Origin: Planctomycetota bacterium
GTDB lineage: Bacteria > Planctomycetota > UBA8742 > UBA2392
Direction: 5' to 3'
Assembly: GCA_020845475.1 (NCBI GenBank)
Contig: JADLFN010000018.1
Coordinates: 1 to 64,000, forward strand
DNA: 64,000 nt
Below the pieces are notes generated by a model, which worked only from the letters and a program-made list of their open reading frames with translations, had not been told where the DNA came from and ran no database searches. A program made the position numbers and the translations under genes. The first letter of the stretch is position 1. Each line of letters starts with the position of its first letter. Of the stretch, positions 25,694-34,203 are shown piece after piece.

Positions 25694-26422
25694 ATGCCCC
25701 CAGTTCCACGACACATCGCCATCATCATGGACGGCAACGGCCGCTGGGCCGAGGCGCGCGGCTTGATGCGCATCCGCGGCCATGAGGCCGGCGTTGATGC
25801 CGTGCGCGCCGTAACGGAAGAATGCTCGCGCCTGAAAATCCAGCAGCTCACGCTCTACGCGTTCTCCGCCGAAAACTGGAAGCGCCCACGCCTTGAAATC
25901 GAACTCTTGATGCAACTGCTAAAGCGCTTTCTGGTGGCCGAGCGCGAAACGCTCGTGAACAACGACGTCAAACTCACCGCCGTGGGCCGCCTTGACGCCC
26001 TGCCCAGCTACGTGCTGCGCGAGCTTGAGCTGAGCAAGGAAGTCTCCAAGAACTGCCGCACGACGAACCTGTGCCTGGCGCTTAACTACGGCGGCCGCAA
26101 CGAGATCGTTGATGCCGTGCAGAAAATCGCCCGAGAGATCGCCGCCGGCCGCATGAAACCCGAGCAGATTGACGAGGCCATGATCTTCGCCAACCTCTAC
26201 CAGCCCAACATGCCCGAGCCTGACCTCGTCATCCGCACCGGCGGCGAGATGAGAATCTCCAACTTCCTGCTCTGGCAGATCAGCTACAGCGAGCTGTACG
26301 TGACCGACACGCTCTGGCCCGACTTCAAAGCCGAGCACCTGCACGCCGCCATTGCCGACTACAACACGCGCGAGCGCCGCTACGGCGGCCTCGTCGATCG
26401 CCTCAAAGCCCCCGCGACTTGA
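25694..26422 (+). CDS. uppS: Isoprenyl transferase (undecaprenyl diphosphate synthase)
   Basis: The protein is 242 aa, standard length. It elongates farnesyl diphosphate with isopentenyl units to make the lipid carrier for peptidoglycan and O-antigen. Visible: HIAIIMDGNGRWA (catalytic Asp), RGHEAGVDAVR, LTLYAFSAENWKRP, LCLALNYGGRNEIVDA and the C-terminal DLVIRTGGEMRISNFLLWQ with SELYVTDTLWPDF. The TGA stop lies inside a REP-type palindrome (26415-26465). Alone on its strand; cdsA is not adjacent. Confidence 0.96.
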   Translation: MPPVPRHIAIIMDGNGRWAEARGLMRIRGHEAGVDAVRAVTEECSRLKIQQLTLYAFSAENWKRPRLEIELLMQLLKRFLVAERETLVNNDVKLTAVGRLDALPSYVLRELELSKEVSKNCRTTNLCLALNYGGRNEIVDAVQKIAREIAAGRMKPEQIDEAMIFANLYQPNMPEPDLVIRTGGEMRISNFLLWQISYSELYVTDTLWPDFKAEHLHAAIADYNTRERRYGGLVDRLKAPAT

Positions 26423-26514
26423 AAGGGGACTGGCTCCCGAAGGGTGCCTGTCCCCTTTCAAGTCGGGAAATGGGGTCAGGCACCGGAACTGCCCGGAGCC
26501 TGCCCCCATTTCCC
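26415..26514. repeat. Double-hairpin REP-like element
   Basis: There are two abutting palindromes: 26415-26465 with arms CGACTTGAAAGGGGAC, and 26465-26514 with arms GGGAAATGGGG. The first contains the uppS stop codon. A related fragment (words CAGGGTCATGACCC and GTGCCTGAACCC) occurs at about 21068-21146. Confidence 0.75.
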
Positions 26515-26572
26515 TCGCCAATTCCTGGCTCCTCGCCCGTAATATATGGCTCTGGGCTGAAACGGGGACCTC

Positions 26573-28306
26573 ATGAAGCGCCTTGCCGCCGCTGCCGTGT
26601 TTGCGTTTTGCTTCCTGCCTGCACTGATTGCACAGGCTGAAGAAGCCGCTGAAGCGCCCAAAGCCGCGACGGGTCTTACGCCTGCGGCGCGCAAATATCT
26701 GGTCGAGAAGTATTTTCCCGGCGCTGACGACAAAGCGCTCGATGAAGCCTGCGAAATCCTTCGCCTTCCCCAGAGCATGGCCGACGACGTTTCCAAACTC
26801 GAATGGGAAAAGGGCCAGCTCGAGCGCTTTGCGACGCCCAAACTTTTCTTCCTCGCAAAATGTCCCGACGGCAAGACCCGCGCGATCTGCTTCCGCAAAG
26901 ACGAACGCCGCAACGACCGCCTGCTCGATGACGCGCGCGCGCGCATCCTCAAACGCCTCTACAGCGACGCGGCTTACCAGGGCGAGGTCGCGCCCCCGTT
27001 GGCGAAGTGGCAGGAAAAACGCGAAGTAGCGCCCACCACGCTATTTTTCAGCGCCTGTACGCAGATGGAAAAGGCCGGCCTCACCCTTGACCAGGCCACC
27101 ATTGAGCGCGCCGCAAAAAACCTCAGCGCGGAAAAGACCCAACGCAACGAAATCGCCCGTGCGCTGGCCGCGCTGGCCGAGTGCGAAAACGCAGGCGCGC
27201 TGTGCCAGGCCGGCATCTGGCTGCTGTCGCGGCTGGATGCGATGCACTTCCATCGCGAGGACCGCAAGAGCGGCACTCCCGACCTTGAAGCCATGGACGC
27301 GCGCACGTTTTTCGAAAACGTGTTCTACGCCGTCAAGGCGCGCAACGAATTCCCCTGGGGCAAACAGGTCAGCGAGGCTGATTTCTTCCAGCACGTGCTC
27401 TCGCCGCGCGGCACGGGCGAACCGCTGCAACGCTGGCGCCGCCATTTCTACGAGGCGCTCGCGCCCGAACTCAAGGATGTCAAGGACGCCAAGGCTGCAA
27501 TCAACCTGGCCGTGACCGTGTGCTATGACTTCTTCCAATATGAAGGCGACACCACGTGGGAAGACTTCGGCATGCTTTCGGCGCTCGCGGTGCACGAAGG
27601 CCGCTGCGAGGATTGCAGCAACGTGGAGAACTGCCTGCTGCGCTCCATCGCTCTGCCCGCCTGCCAGGCGTTCACGCCCATGTGGGGGCATTGCGACGGC
27701 AACCACGCCTGGACGGAAATCCCCGGCCTGCGCGAGGTCAGCGGCGATGGCCAAAGCGGCGTCAAGATCTACATCAAGAACTGGGACGGCCTCGTTGACG
27801 TGACCGAGCAATACACGCCCATCACGCGCATCGAGCTTGCAACGCCGGGCAAAGGCAAAGCCTCGCTCAACGTGTTCAACGACGGCGAATGGCGCGTGGT
27901 CGCGCGCGCCGAGATCAAGGAAGGCAAAGCCGCGTTTGAGAAAGTGGGCTGCCGCCGCAATTTCGCGCTGGTCGTACGCGTCGAGGGCGAGAAAGACCGC
28001 CTGTTTGACGTGCGCACCGACAAGAGCGTGCGCGAGCTCAAAGGTGCTGCGCCCGAAGAAGGCCGCTTCGAGTGCAAGTTCGACAAGCAATCGCCGCTGG
28101 GCGAGTTCAAGCCGGATAAAGACTGCAAGGTCGAAATCTGGACGCCCGAGGGCTTCAAGGAAATCGAAAGCGAGCGCGTTTCAACGGGCGCCCTGAAATT
28201 CAACGCGCACGCCGATTGCATGTATCGCCTTGTAGGCGAAGGCATGAGCAGCCGCCTGTTCACCGTCGAGATGAAAGACGGCGCGGTCGTCACGCTGGTT
28301 CGCTAG
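26573..28306 (+). CDS. Secreted transglutaminase-like protein
   Basis: The protein is 577 aa with a signal peptide (MKRLAAAAVFAFCFLPALIAQAEE). Residues about 40-320 are helical and family-specific. The core at about 340-415 shows a transglutaminase triad: Cys in HEGRCEDCSN, His in CDGNHAWTEI, Asp in IKNWDGLVDVTEQYTP. Beta-rich modules follow (about 425-577). Bacterial members are usually peptidases or amidases acting on secreted peptides. The substrate is unknown. It is predicted to be exported. Confidence 0.8.
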   Translation: MKRLAAAAVFAFCFLPALIAQAEEAAEAPKAATGLTPAARKYLVEKYFPGADDKALDEACEILRLPQSMADDVSKLEWEKGQLERFATPKLFFLAKCPDGKTRAICFRKDERRNDRLLDDARARILKRLYSDAAYQGEVAPPLAKWQEKREVAPTTLFFSACTQMEKAGLTLDQATIERAAKNLSAEKTQRNEIARALAALAECENAGALCQAGIWLLSRLDAMHFHREDRKSGTPDLEAMDARTFFENVFYAVKARNEFPWGKQVSEADFFQHVLSPRGTGEPLQRWRRHFYEALAPELKDVKDAKAAINLAVTVCYDFFQYEGDTTWEDFGMLSALAVHEGRCEDCSNVENCLLRSIALPACQAFTPMWGHCDGNHAWTEIPGLREVSGDGQSGVKIYIKNWDGLVDVTEQYTPITRIELATPGKGKASLNVFNDGEWRVVARAEIKEGKAAFEKVGCRRNFALVVRVEGEKDRLFDVRTDKSVRELKGAAPEEGRFECKFDKQSPLGEFKPDKDCKVEIWTPEGFKEIESERVSTGALKFNAHADCMYRLVGEGMSSRLFTVEMKDGAVVTLVR

Positions 28307-28347
28307 ATCTGGTTCAGGCCGTTTGACGCCTCGCCCCTGCATCTGCG

Positions 28348-28773
28348 CTAGTCACCGCGCTTGACCAGGATTTTGGGCGAGGCCTTGGTCTTTTCCGCTT
28401 TGGCCAGTTCGAGCTTGAACGTTTCGTTCGTGCCCAGCCTCAACTCATGGCTTTTCTTGGCCAAATCGCTGATCGAAGCGCGGCTTTGGATGCGCGCACC
28501 GTCCAGGTAGCTGCCGTTGTGCGAGAGATCTTCGATCATTACTTCGCTGCTGTCTTTGAAGCTGATGCGCACATGCTGGCGGCTGACGGTCTTGTAGTGG
28601 TCTTCCTTGGCGCCTTCGTCGTCTTCGCGGCCCTGCTTGAGCTCGCGCAGCGAGATATCGCACGAGCGCGAGCGGCCAATCACGCTGATCGAGCCCGGCC
28701 TGAGCGTGAACGACTCGCCTTTGATGAAACCCGCGATGCCTGTGAGCTTGAGGTGCAGCGCTTCGTCGGCCAT
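28348..28773 (-). CDS. FHA domain protein
   Basis: The protein is about 141 aa. The start at 28773 (MADEALHLK) avoids the longer reading that runs into a dispersed repeat. The FHA phosphothreonine-binding signature is intact: ISVIGRSRSCDISL, VSRQHVRISF, LSHNGSYLDGARI. A loop rich in Glu/Asp/Gly (LKQGREDDEGAKEDHYKT) is inserted between strands. It probably recognises a Ser/Thr-kinase product. No kinase gene lies nearby. Confidence 0.9.
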   Translation of the reverse strand: MADEALHLKLTGIAGFIKGESFTLRPGSISVIGRSRSCDISLRELKQGREDDEGAKEDHYKTVSRQHVRISFKDSSEVMIEDLSHNGSYLDGARIQSRASISDLAKKSHELRLGTNETFKLELAKAEKTKASPKILVKRGD

Positions 28774-28784
28774 GGTTGCCTCAC

Positions 28785-28811
28785 ACAGGGGCGACATGTA
28801 GCCGCCCCTAC
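28785..28811. repeat. Dispersed palindrome, copy 3 (variant)
   Basis: This is a diverged relative of the 28-bp palindrome, with the arms AGGGGCGACATGTA and GCCGCCCCTA. It lies between yebC and the FHA gene, and the yebC stop codon (TAG on the minus strand, 28808-28810) is inside it. Confidence 0.75.
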
Positions 28812-29551
28812 AGCTGCGACATCAGCGATTCGGGGAGTTCGTGGTTGGCAAACACATGCTGCACGTCATCGAGCTCTTCGAGCAATTCGATGAGCTTGAT
28901 CAGCTTCCTGCCGTTCTCTTCGTCCACGGGCTTGGTCATCAAGGGCACCTGCACGAGCTCGGCCGATTCAATCTTGATCTTGCGGTCCTTGAGCGCCTTC
29001 TTGACGGGCTCGAACTTCGTGGGCGTGGTCTTGATCTCGTAGTATTCGCCGCTGGAGTCAAGGTCGTCAGCGCCGGCATCGGCCACCATTTCCAGCAACG
29101 CATCTTCGGGCGCTTTGTCTTTCTCGACAAGGATAATGCCCTGGCGCTCGAATTGGCGCGTCACGCTGCCCGTTGTGCCCAGGTTGCCGCCGTTCTTCTC
29201 GAACGCGTGTTTGACCGCGGGTGCGGTGCGCGCGCGGTTGTCGCTGAGCGCTTCCACGATGATCGCCACGCCGCCCGGGCCGTAGCCCTCGTAGGTGAGT
29301 TCCTCAGGATCCTGGCCCGCGATTTCGCCCGTGCCGCGCTTGATCGCGCGCTCGACGGTGACGGCGGGCATGTTCGCGGCTTTGGCCTCTTCAAGCGCAA
29401 AGGCGAGCTTGTAGTTGGCTTTGGGATCGCCGCCGCCGCCGCGGGCCGCAACGATGATGTTGCGCGAGAGAATCGACCACTCCTTGGCGCGCTTTTTGTC
29501 GGAGCGCGCCTTCTTGTGGCGAATCTGGTGCCATTTGCTGTGGCCGGACAT
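28808..29551 (-). CDS. yebC: YebC/PmpR family regulator (TACO1-like)
   Basis: The protein is 247 aa. The start at 29551 gives the invariant N-terminus MSGHSKWHQIRHKKARSDKKR. Other conserved blocks: NPKANYKLAFALEEAKAANMP-like region, ERAIKRGTG, YEGYGPGGVAIIVEALSDNRART, and the C-terminal SAELVQVPLM..PV. Family members act as transcriptional regulators or help ribosomes through polyproline stretches. It lies upstream of the FHA gene in the same minus-strand run. Confidence 0.95.
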   Translation of the reverse strand: MSGHSKWHQIRHKKARSDKKRAKEWSILSRNIIVAARGGGGDPKANYKLAFALEEAKAANMPAVTVERAIKRGTGEIAGQDPEELTYEGYGPGGVAIIVEALSDNRARTAPAVKHAFEKNGGNLGTTGSVTRQFERQGIILVEKDKAPEDALLEMVADAGADDLDSSGEYYEIKTTPTKFEPVKKALKDRKIKIESAELVQVPLMTKPVDEENGRKLIKLIELLEELDDVQHVFANHELPESLMSQL

Positions 29552-29652
29552 GGTGGTTAGGTTAAGAGCCGGACAAGGGTTGCCAAGGGCCTTTACGCTG
29601 GGAGATTTTCGATTATGGATTGCCAATCTTCAATTGGCACTGTCGCGACAAG

Positions 29653-30444
29653 TCACGACACGCGAGGCTTGCGAATGCTGCCTTCGTCGAGCTTGAAGCG
29701 CTCGCCCAGGTATTCCTTGCGCACGATTTCATCGGCGGCGATTTCGCGCGGGGGGCCTTCCTTGATCACCTGGCCCTCGACGATGATGTAGCTTCTGTCG
29801 GTCATGGGCAGCACTTCATTGACGTTGTGATCGGTCAGCAAAATCGCCATGCCTTTGTTGACCAGCCCGCTGACGAGGCCGCGCAGGTCTTCAACCGCGA
29901 TGGGATCGACGCCGGCAAAGGGCTCATCGAGCAGGATCACTTTGGGCTCGTTGATCAGTGTGCGCGCGATTTCGAGGCGGCGGCGCTCGCCGCCTGAGCA
30001 GCGGCCCGCCAGGTTGGCGCGAACGCGGCCCAGGCCGAATTCCTCGAACAGTTCCTCAAGGCGTTTGGCGCGCTCACTGTGCGCGAGCTTCGAGTTCTCA
30101 AGCACGATGCGCAGGTTGTCCTCGACGCTGAGCTTGGCGAAAATCGTGGGCTCCTGCGCGAGATAGCCCATGCCCTTGCGCGCGAGCTGGTGCATGGGCA
30201 GGCCGGTCACGTCTTCACCGCCGAGCCAGACTTCGCCGCCCTCGGGCGGCACGAGGCCCGCAAGCATCTTGAACGTGGTGCTTTTGCCCGCGCCGTTGCG
30301 GCCCAGAAGGCCCACGATCTCGCTTTGGCCGACTTCGATCGAGATGCCGCGCACGACGGTGCGCCCGCCATAGCGCTTGGTCAGGCGGTCGCCGCGAAGC
30401 ACGGGTGTCTTGCGTTCAGGCACGAAGCTCTCTTGCTCGCTCAC
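29653..30444 (-). CDS. lptB: LPS export ABC transporter ATP-binding protein
   Basis: The protein is about 263 aa with GTG start at 30444. Walker A GLLGRNGAGKSTT, Q-loop LAQEPTIF, signature CSGGERRRLEIAR, Walker B VILLDEPFAGVDP, H-loop LLTDHNVNEVL. The phrase PMTDRSYIIVEGQ and EEFGLGRVR fit LptB rather than other ABC ATPases. LptB drives LPS transfer to the outer membrane with LptFG. No lptFG or lptA is in the window. Its presence argues for an outer membrane with LPS-like lipids. Confidence 0.92.
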   Translation of the reverse strand: MSEQESFVPERKTPVLRGDRLTKRYGGRTVVRGISIEVGQSEIVGLLGRNGAGKSTTFKMLAGLVPPEGGEVWLGGEDVTGLPMHQLARKGMGYLAQEPTIFAKLSVEDNLRIVLENSKLAHSERAKRLEELFEEFGLGRVRANLAGRCSGGERRRLEIARTLINEPKVILLDEPFAGVDPIAVEDLRGLVSGLVNKGMAILLTDHNVNEVLPMTDRSYIIVEGQVIKEGPPREIAADEIVRKEYLGERFKLDEGSIRKPRVS

Positions 30445-30480
30445 GATGCGGCTACAGGGGCCGCAGCCGTGCACTGCCGA

Positions 30481-31620
30481 TTACTTGCCGCCAAAGGCCA
30501 CCACCAGGCCGTAAACACCGCCGCACAGCGCCAGGATGCCCAGGATCAGCAGAGTGATCTTGATCCAGCTCAGCGGAGCCTGGCCCTGCACTTCGCCCGT
30601 CGCGCCGTTGATCAGCACGTTGTAGACCTTGTTGTTGAAGCGATACGCCAGCACGTAAAGCGGCAGCAGCGTGAGCTTGAAACTTTGCCCAAAGAAACTG
30701 GCGCGCACGTTGAGCATGCGCTGGGTGTCGCCGCCGACATCGCGCGAGCAGCGCGTGGTGACCTCGGCGTAGATGCCGTCTTTGGCGATCTGCCAGCCCT
30801 GCTTGAGATCGACGGAGTAGCGCTCGGCGCGGAAACCCGCGAGGAATTTTTCGTCAAAGGGCACGAGTTCACGCGTGGGGAAGGGCTCGATTTCCTCGAC
30901 GAGCGATTTCAGGCGTTCGCGCAACTGGCTGCTGGCGCACACCAGCCAGTCGTCAAAGTGGTCGCGGCGCGCGCCGGAAACCCAGGTCCAGCGCGTCTTG
31001 CGGACTTGTTTCGATTGGCGCTTGCCCTGGCTGTCCGTGTAATGCTCGGTTACGTAGTAATAGTCGCCGCGCTGGGCGGTCCAGAATGCCGATGTCTGGC
31101 TGTCAAAGGTCCAGTAGGGCGCGTAGATGCCGTTGAGTTCTTCGACCGTATTGCGCGACTTGAGCGCGTTGGGCCGAAACCACAGACCCTTGAGCCAGGC
31201 GCGGAACTTCTGCTCGGCTTCGGGGCTTTCAAAGCGAAAGGGCAGCACGCTGGCGGGGCGCAGCACTTGCGCCGGCATCTCGACTTGCAGCGTCTTGCGC
31301 GAGCCGCAGTAATCGCAGCGCGCCGTTTCTTCGCCCGCAGGCACGATGATTTCGGCGCTGCACTCCTGGCACTTGATCTGGCGCACGCCCGAAGGCGGCG
31401 GCACCTGCGCCTGGCCCAGGTAGCGCGCCATGGCGTCGTTGAGGTCGTACTCGATGACCGCGGCCCCGGCGGCAAACGTGATCGTCTGCGAATGGCCGCA
31501 ATACTGGCACTTGAGCGTGCCCTGGCCCGGCTTGAACTCAAGCTCGGCGCCGCACTGCGCGCAGGGCAGCGTGGAGGAAGTCGCCTGTTGGCCTTCGGCT
31601 TGTTCGTTGTCGTCGGGCAT
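30481..31620 (-). CDS. TFIIB-type zinc-ribbon membrane protein
   Basis: The protein is about 379 aa from MPDDNEQ (31620). Two zinc ribbons: CAQCGAELEF..LKCQYCGH (about 19-43) and CQECSAEIIV..ARCDYCGS (about 83-106). The middle shows YAPYWTFDSQTSAFW and RWTWVSG, a pattern of zinc-ribbon proteins once annotated as primosomal-protein-N'-like. One C-terminal transmembrane helix follows (about 355-375). Function is unknown. Confidence 0.75.
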   Translation of the reverse strand: MPDDNEQAEGQQATSSTLPCAQCGAELEFKPGQGTLKCQYCGHSQTITFAAGAAVIEYDLNDAMARYLGQAQVPPPSGVRQIKCQECSAEIIVPAGEETARCDYCGSRKTLQVEMPAQVLRPASVLPFRFESPEAEQKFRAWLKGLWFRPNALKSRNTVEELNGIYAPYWTFDSQTSAFWTAQRGDYYYVTEHYTDSQGKRQSKQVRKTRWTWVSGARRDHFDDWLVCASSQLRERLKSLVEEIEPFPTRELVPFDEKFLAGFRAERYSVDLKQGWQIAKDGIYAEVTTRCSRDVGGDTQRMLNVRASFFGQSFKLTLLPLYVLAYRFNNKVYNVLINGATGEVQGQAPLSWIKITLLILGILALCGGVYGLVVAFGGK

Positions 31621-31677
31621 GGCGTGCGATTGTGTGTTGGCGGACAGGAAAGTCAAAGCCACGGTTTGCGCTGGGCA

Positions 31678-31723
31678 GTTCGCGGTTTACGGCCAACCGC
31701 CAACGGCGCACCGCAAACCCGCG
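31678..31723. repeat. Heptamer-periodic repeat (copy 2)
   Basis: Seven-base words such as CCAACCG, CCAACGG, CGCACCG run up to the base before the mutL stop codon. The words match those in the tract at 531-583. Confidence 0.6.
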
Positions 31724-33631
31724 TCATCTCCGGTGGAACACTTTCTCCAAGTCCGTGAACGGCACGCGATAGGTTGTCGGCCGGCCGTGCGGGCACGTGT
31801 ACGTGTGCGGCACGGTTTCGCCCAAACGCAGCAAATCGCGGATCTGCTCGGGTGTCAGCGCGTCATTGGCCTTGATCGCGGCTTTGCATGCCACCATCTC
31901 GACGAGCGACTTGCGCATCGTGCCCAGATCCGCCGGCTTGCGGCCCTGGGCGAGTTCTTCGCACAGTTCCACAATCATTTCAGCGTGCTTGCGGCGCACG
32001 CTGTATTTCGGCGCGGCTGTCAGCGCCAGCGAATCGGGCCCGAACTCCTCAAGCTCAAAGCCGAACTGGGCGAGCGCATCGCGCTGCGAAAGCGCCAGCT
32101 CGCGCGCGGCCAGAGAGAGATTCAGCGGCTGCGGCACCAGCAGGCGCTGGCGCTCCAGCGGCGCTTCGCGCAGCCGATGCTCCAGCAGCCAATACAGAAT
32201 GCGCTCATGGAACGCGTGCTGGTCGATAATCACCATGGAGTCGGCGAGCTCGACGATGATGTAGGTGTTGGCGACCTGGAAAAGTCCCTTCGCGCCGGCC
32301 AGCAGGCTTGGGGCGAACTCTGAATTCTGTGTCCTGAATTCGGAGTGTGCCGGTGCGGCAATGCTGACGGTTGCAACGGCGGCATCTCCCGCCGGCTCGC
32401 TTTTTTCATGCGCGGCCACGGCTACCGGAGCGCTGGGCATGGATTCGACCACTTGCGCCAGCACGCTGCGGGCATCCGCCCAGCGTTGCTCGGCGGCGCG
32501 TGCGCCGATCAATGCCTCGCCCGAGAACATCTGGCCCGGCGGAGGCGAAGTGAGTTCGCCCACGGGCTCAAAGGGTGAGTCGGGTCGCGCCTGCGGCCCC
32601 GCAAAGGGCATGCGGTTGACCGCAAACGAAATCTTCGGCAGCACACCCGAGCCGATCAGGCGCTCCGTGATGGCGCTCTTGATCAGGGCAAAGAGCCGGT
32701 TCTGCTCCAGAAAACGCACTTCCGTTTTGGCCGGGTGCACGTTCACGTCCACCGTGGCCGGATCAACGTGCAAAAATAGATAGGCCACCGGAAAGCGCCC
32801 CGGCGGCAGGAATTCACGATAGGCCAGCATCACCGCCTGCATCAGCGAGCGGTCGCGGATCGGGCGGCCGTTGACATAGAGCTGCAAGCCTTTGCCATTG
32901 GGCCGATGCGTGCCCGGCGGCGCGAGATAGCCGTCAAGGCGGGCGTAACTCTCGTGTTCGTGCAGTTCAAGCATGCCTTCCTTGAAGGCATCGCCATAAA
33001 GCGCCTGAAGCCGCGCCGCCTGGTCCTGCGCCGGCACGTCAATGGCAACGCGCGGCCCGTGGCTGAGTGTGAACGCGATGACGGGGTGGGCCAGCGCCAG
33101 CGTCTGCACCAGCTCAATAATATGCGAGAACTCCGTGCTGTCCGACTTCAGCCATTTGCGGCGTGCGGGCAGGTTGAAAAACAAATCGCGCACCTCAATC
33201 GTGGTGCCGTTCTGCGCGGCATTGGCGCGCAATTCGCCCAGTTGACCGCCGTCGCAGGCAAGCTCGCTGGCATGGACATCGGCGGCGCGCTTGGAGATCA
33301 GCTTCAGGCGCGATACGGAGGCAATGCTGGCCAGGGCTTCGCCGCGAAAGCCCATGGTTTCAATGCCAAACAGGTCTTCGGCGCGCGAAAGCTTGCTTGT
33401 GGCATGGGCGGAAAGCGCGAGCAGGAAATCGTCGGGGTGGATGCCCTTGCCGTTATCGGTGACGCGAATCAGCGTTTTGCCGGCATCGGTGAGCGCGATT
33501 TCGATGCGCGTGGCGCCGGCATCGAGCGCGTTCTCGACAAGTTCCTTGACCACGCTCGAAGGACGCTCGACCACTTCGCCTGCGGCGATCTTGTTGGCGA
33601 CGTCGGGCGGCAACAGGGCAATGCGCTCCAT
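31724..33631 (-). CDS. mutL: DNA mismatch repair protein MutL
   Basis: The protein is 635 aa from MERIALLPPDVANKIAAGEV (33631). The GHKL ATPase motifs are intact: KELVENALDAGAT (motif I), RVTDNGKGI (II), GFRGEALASIASVS (III), QNGTTIEVRDLFFN. The C-terminal domain carries IIVELADSMVIIDQHAFHERI and the metal-site region CKAAIKANDALTPEQI with CPHGRPT. It coordinates MutS with strand cleavage. The linker holds a heptamer repeat translated as SEFRTQNSEF (32315-32348). Confidence 0.97.
   Translation of the reverse strand: MERIALLPPDVANKIAAGEVVERPSSVVKELVENALDAGATRIEIALTDAGKTLIRVTDNGKGIHPDDFLLALSAHATSKLSRAEDLFGIETMGFRGEALASIASVSRLKLISKRAADVHASELACDGGQLGELRANAAQNGTTIEVRDLFFNLPARRKWLKSDSTEFSHIIELVQTLALAHPVIAFTLSHGPRVAIDVPAQDQAARLQALYGDAFKEGMLELHEHESYARLDGYLAPPGTHRPNGKGLQLYVNGRPIRDRSLMQAVMLAYREFLPPGRFPVAYLFLHVDPATVDVNVHPAKTEVRFLEQNRLFALIKSAITERLIGSGVLPKISFAVNRMPFAGPQARPDSPFEPVGELTSPPPGQMFSGEALIGARAAEQRWADARSVLAQVVESMPSAPVAVAAHEKSEPAGDAAVATVSIAAPAHSEFRTQNSEFAPSLLAGAKGLFQVANTYIIVELADSMVIIDQHAFHERILYWLLEHRLREAPLERQRLLVPQPLNLSLAARELALSQRDALAQFGFELEEFGPDSLALTAAPKYSVRRKHAEMIVELCEELAQGRKPADLGTMRKSLVEMVACKAAIKANDALTPEQIRDLLRLGETVPHTYTCPHGRPTTYRVPFTDLEKVFHRR
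32315..32348. repeat. Heptamer-periodic repeat inside mutL linker (copy 3)
   Basis: On the plus strand the words GAACTCT, GAATTCT, GTGTCCT, GAATTCG succeed each other. The mutL frame stays open across them, and the tract falls in the flexible linker between the ATPase and dimerisation domains. Confidence 0.65.
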
Positions 33632-33717
33632 GCGGCAATCATAGAGTGCGGCGCGACAATGCAAGGCCTGTGGGTACTTTGTGCAGCGTTGTTCACGACG
33701 CCAATCCGGACGCCCGA

Positions 33718-34203
33718 TCAAAGCCCGGCCTGATCGAGCGCGTCAATCACCTGCTGGGCGTGGCCCCTGGCGCTGACCTTGCTGATCACCGCGCGGATCA
33801 CGCCCTTGGCGTCGATCACAAAGGTGACGCGCGCGGGCGCGAAAAAACCATAGACGCCATACTTCTTCGCGACCGATTTGTCCGTGTCGCTGAGCATCTC
33901 CATGGGCAGAGCCTGTTCTTTGATGAAGCGCTGCATGGTCGCGACATCGCCATAACTGATGCCGACCACTCTTGCGCGGGCGCGCAGGTCGGCGTCCCTG
34001 TCACGCAGGGCGCACATCTGGATCGTTCAGACGGGCGAACTGGCGCGCGGGTAGAACACCAGCACCAGCGGCTTTTCGCCCAGCAGATCGTGCAGAGCTG
34101 TTTCGCGGTTTTCGTGGTTGCGCAGCGAAAAATCAGGCGCGCGATCGCCTGCTCGCGCGCCTTCAATGGGCTTGTAAACGCCGATGCCGAAGAGTTCGAG
34201 CAT
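33718..34203 (-). CDS. Candidate selenocysteine peroxiredoxin (PrxQ/BCP type)
   Basis: Reading from ATG 34203, whose first base is the last base of the moeA TAA, gives 161 aa with one internal TGA at codon 59 (34027-34029) and a TGA end. The TGA falls exactly at the peroxidatic position: FYPRASSPV-[TGA]-TIQMCALRD, with Cys64 five residues later as in PrxQ/BCP. Other blocks are normal: GDRAPDFSL, ARVVGIS, FFAPARVTFVIDAKGVIRAV. A bSECIS-like hairpin follows (33992-34013). The best reading is Sec at residue 59; the alternative is a mutated Cys/Trp/Arg/Gly codon in a dying gene. The enzyme would reduce peroxides. Confidence 0.8.
33992..34013 (-). promoter_or_regulatory. bSECIS-like hairpin
   Basis: In the mRNA, GCGCCCUG pairs with CAGGGACGC (8 bp, one bulged A) around the 5-nt loop CGUGA. 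The loop begins 21 nt after the in-frame UGA and has G at its second position, within the published bacterial SECIS rules as I know them. Confidence 0.6.

Noticed and set aside
30079-31758. 559-codon plus-strand frame over lptB and the zinc-ribbon gene
   Set aside because: Antisense to two genes with clear motifs; the peptide is Ala/His/Leu-rich without domain structure.
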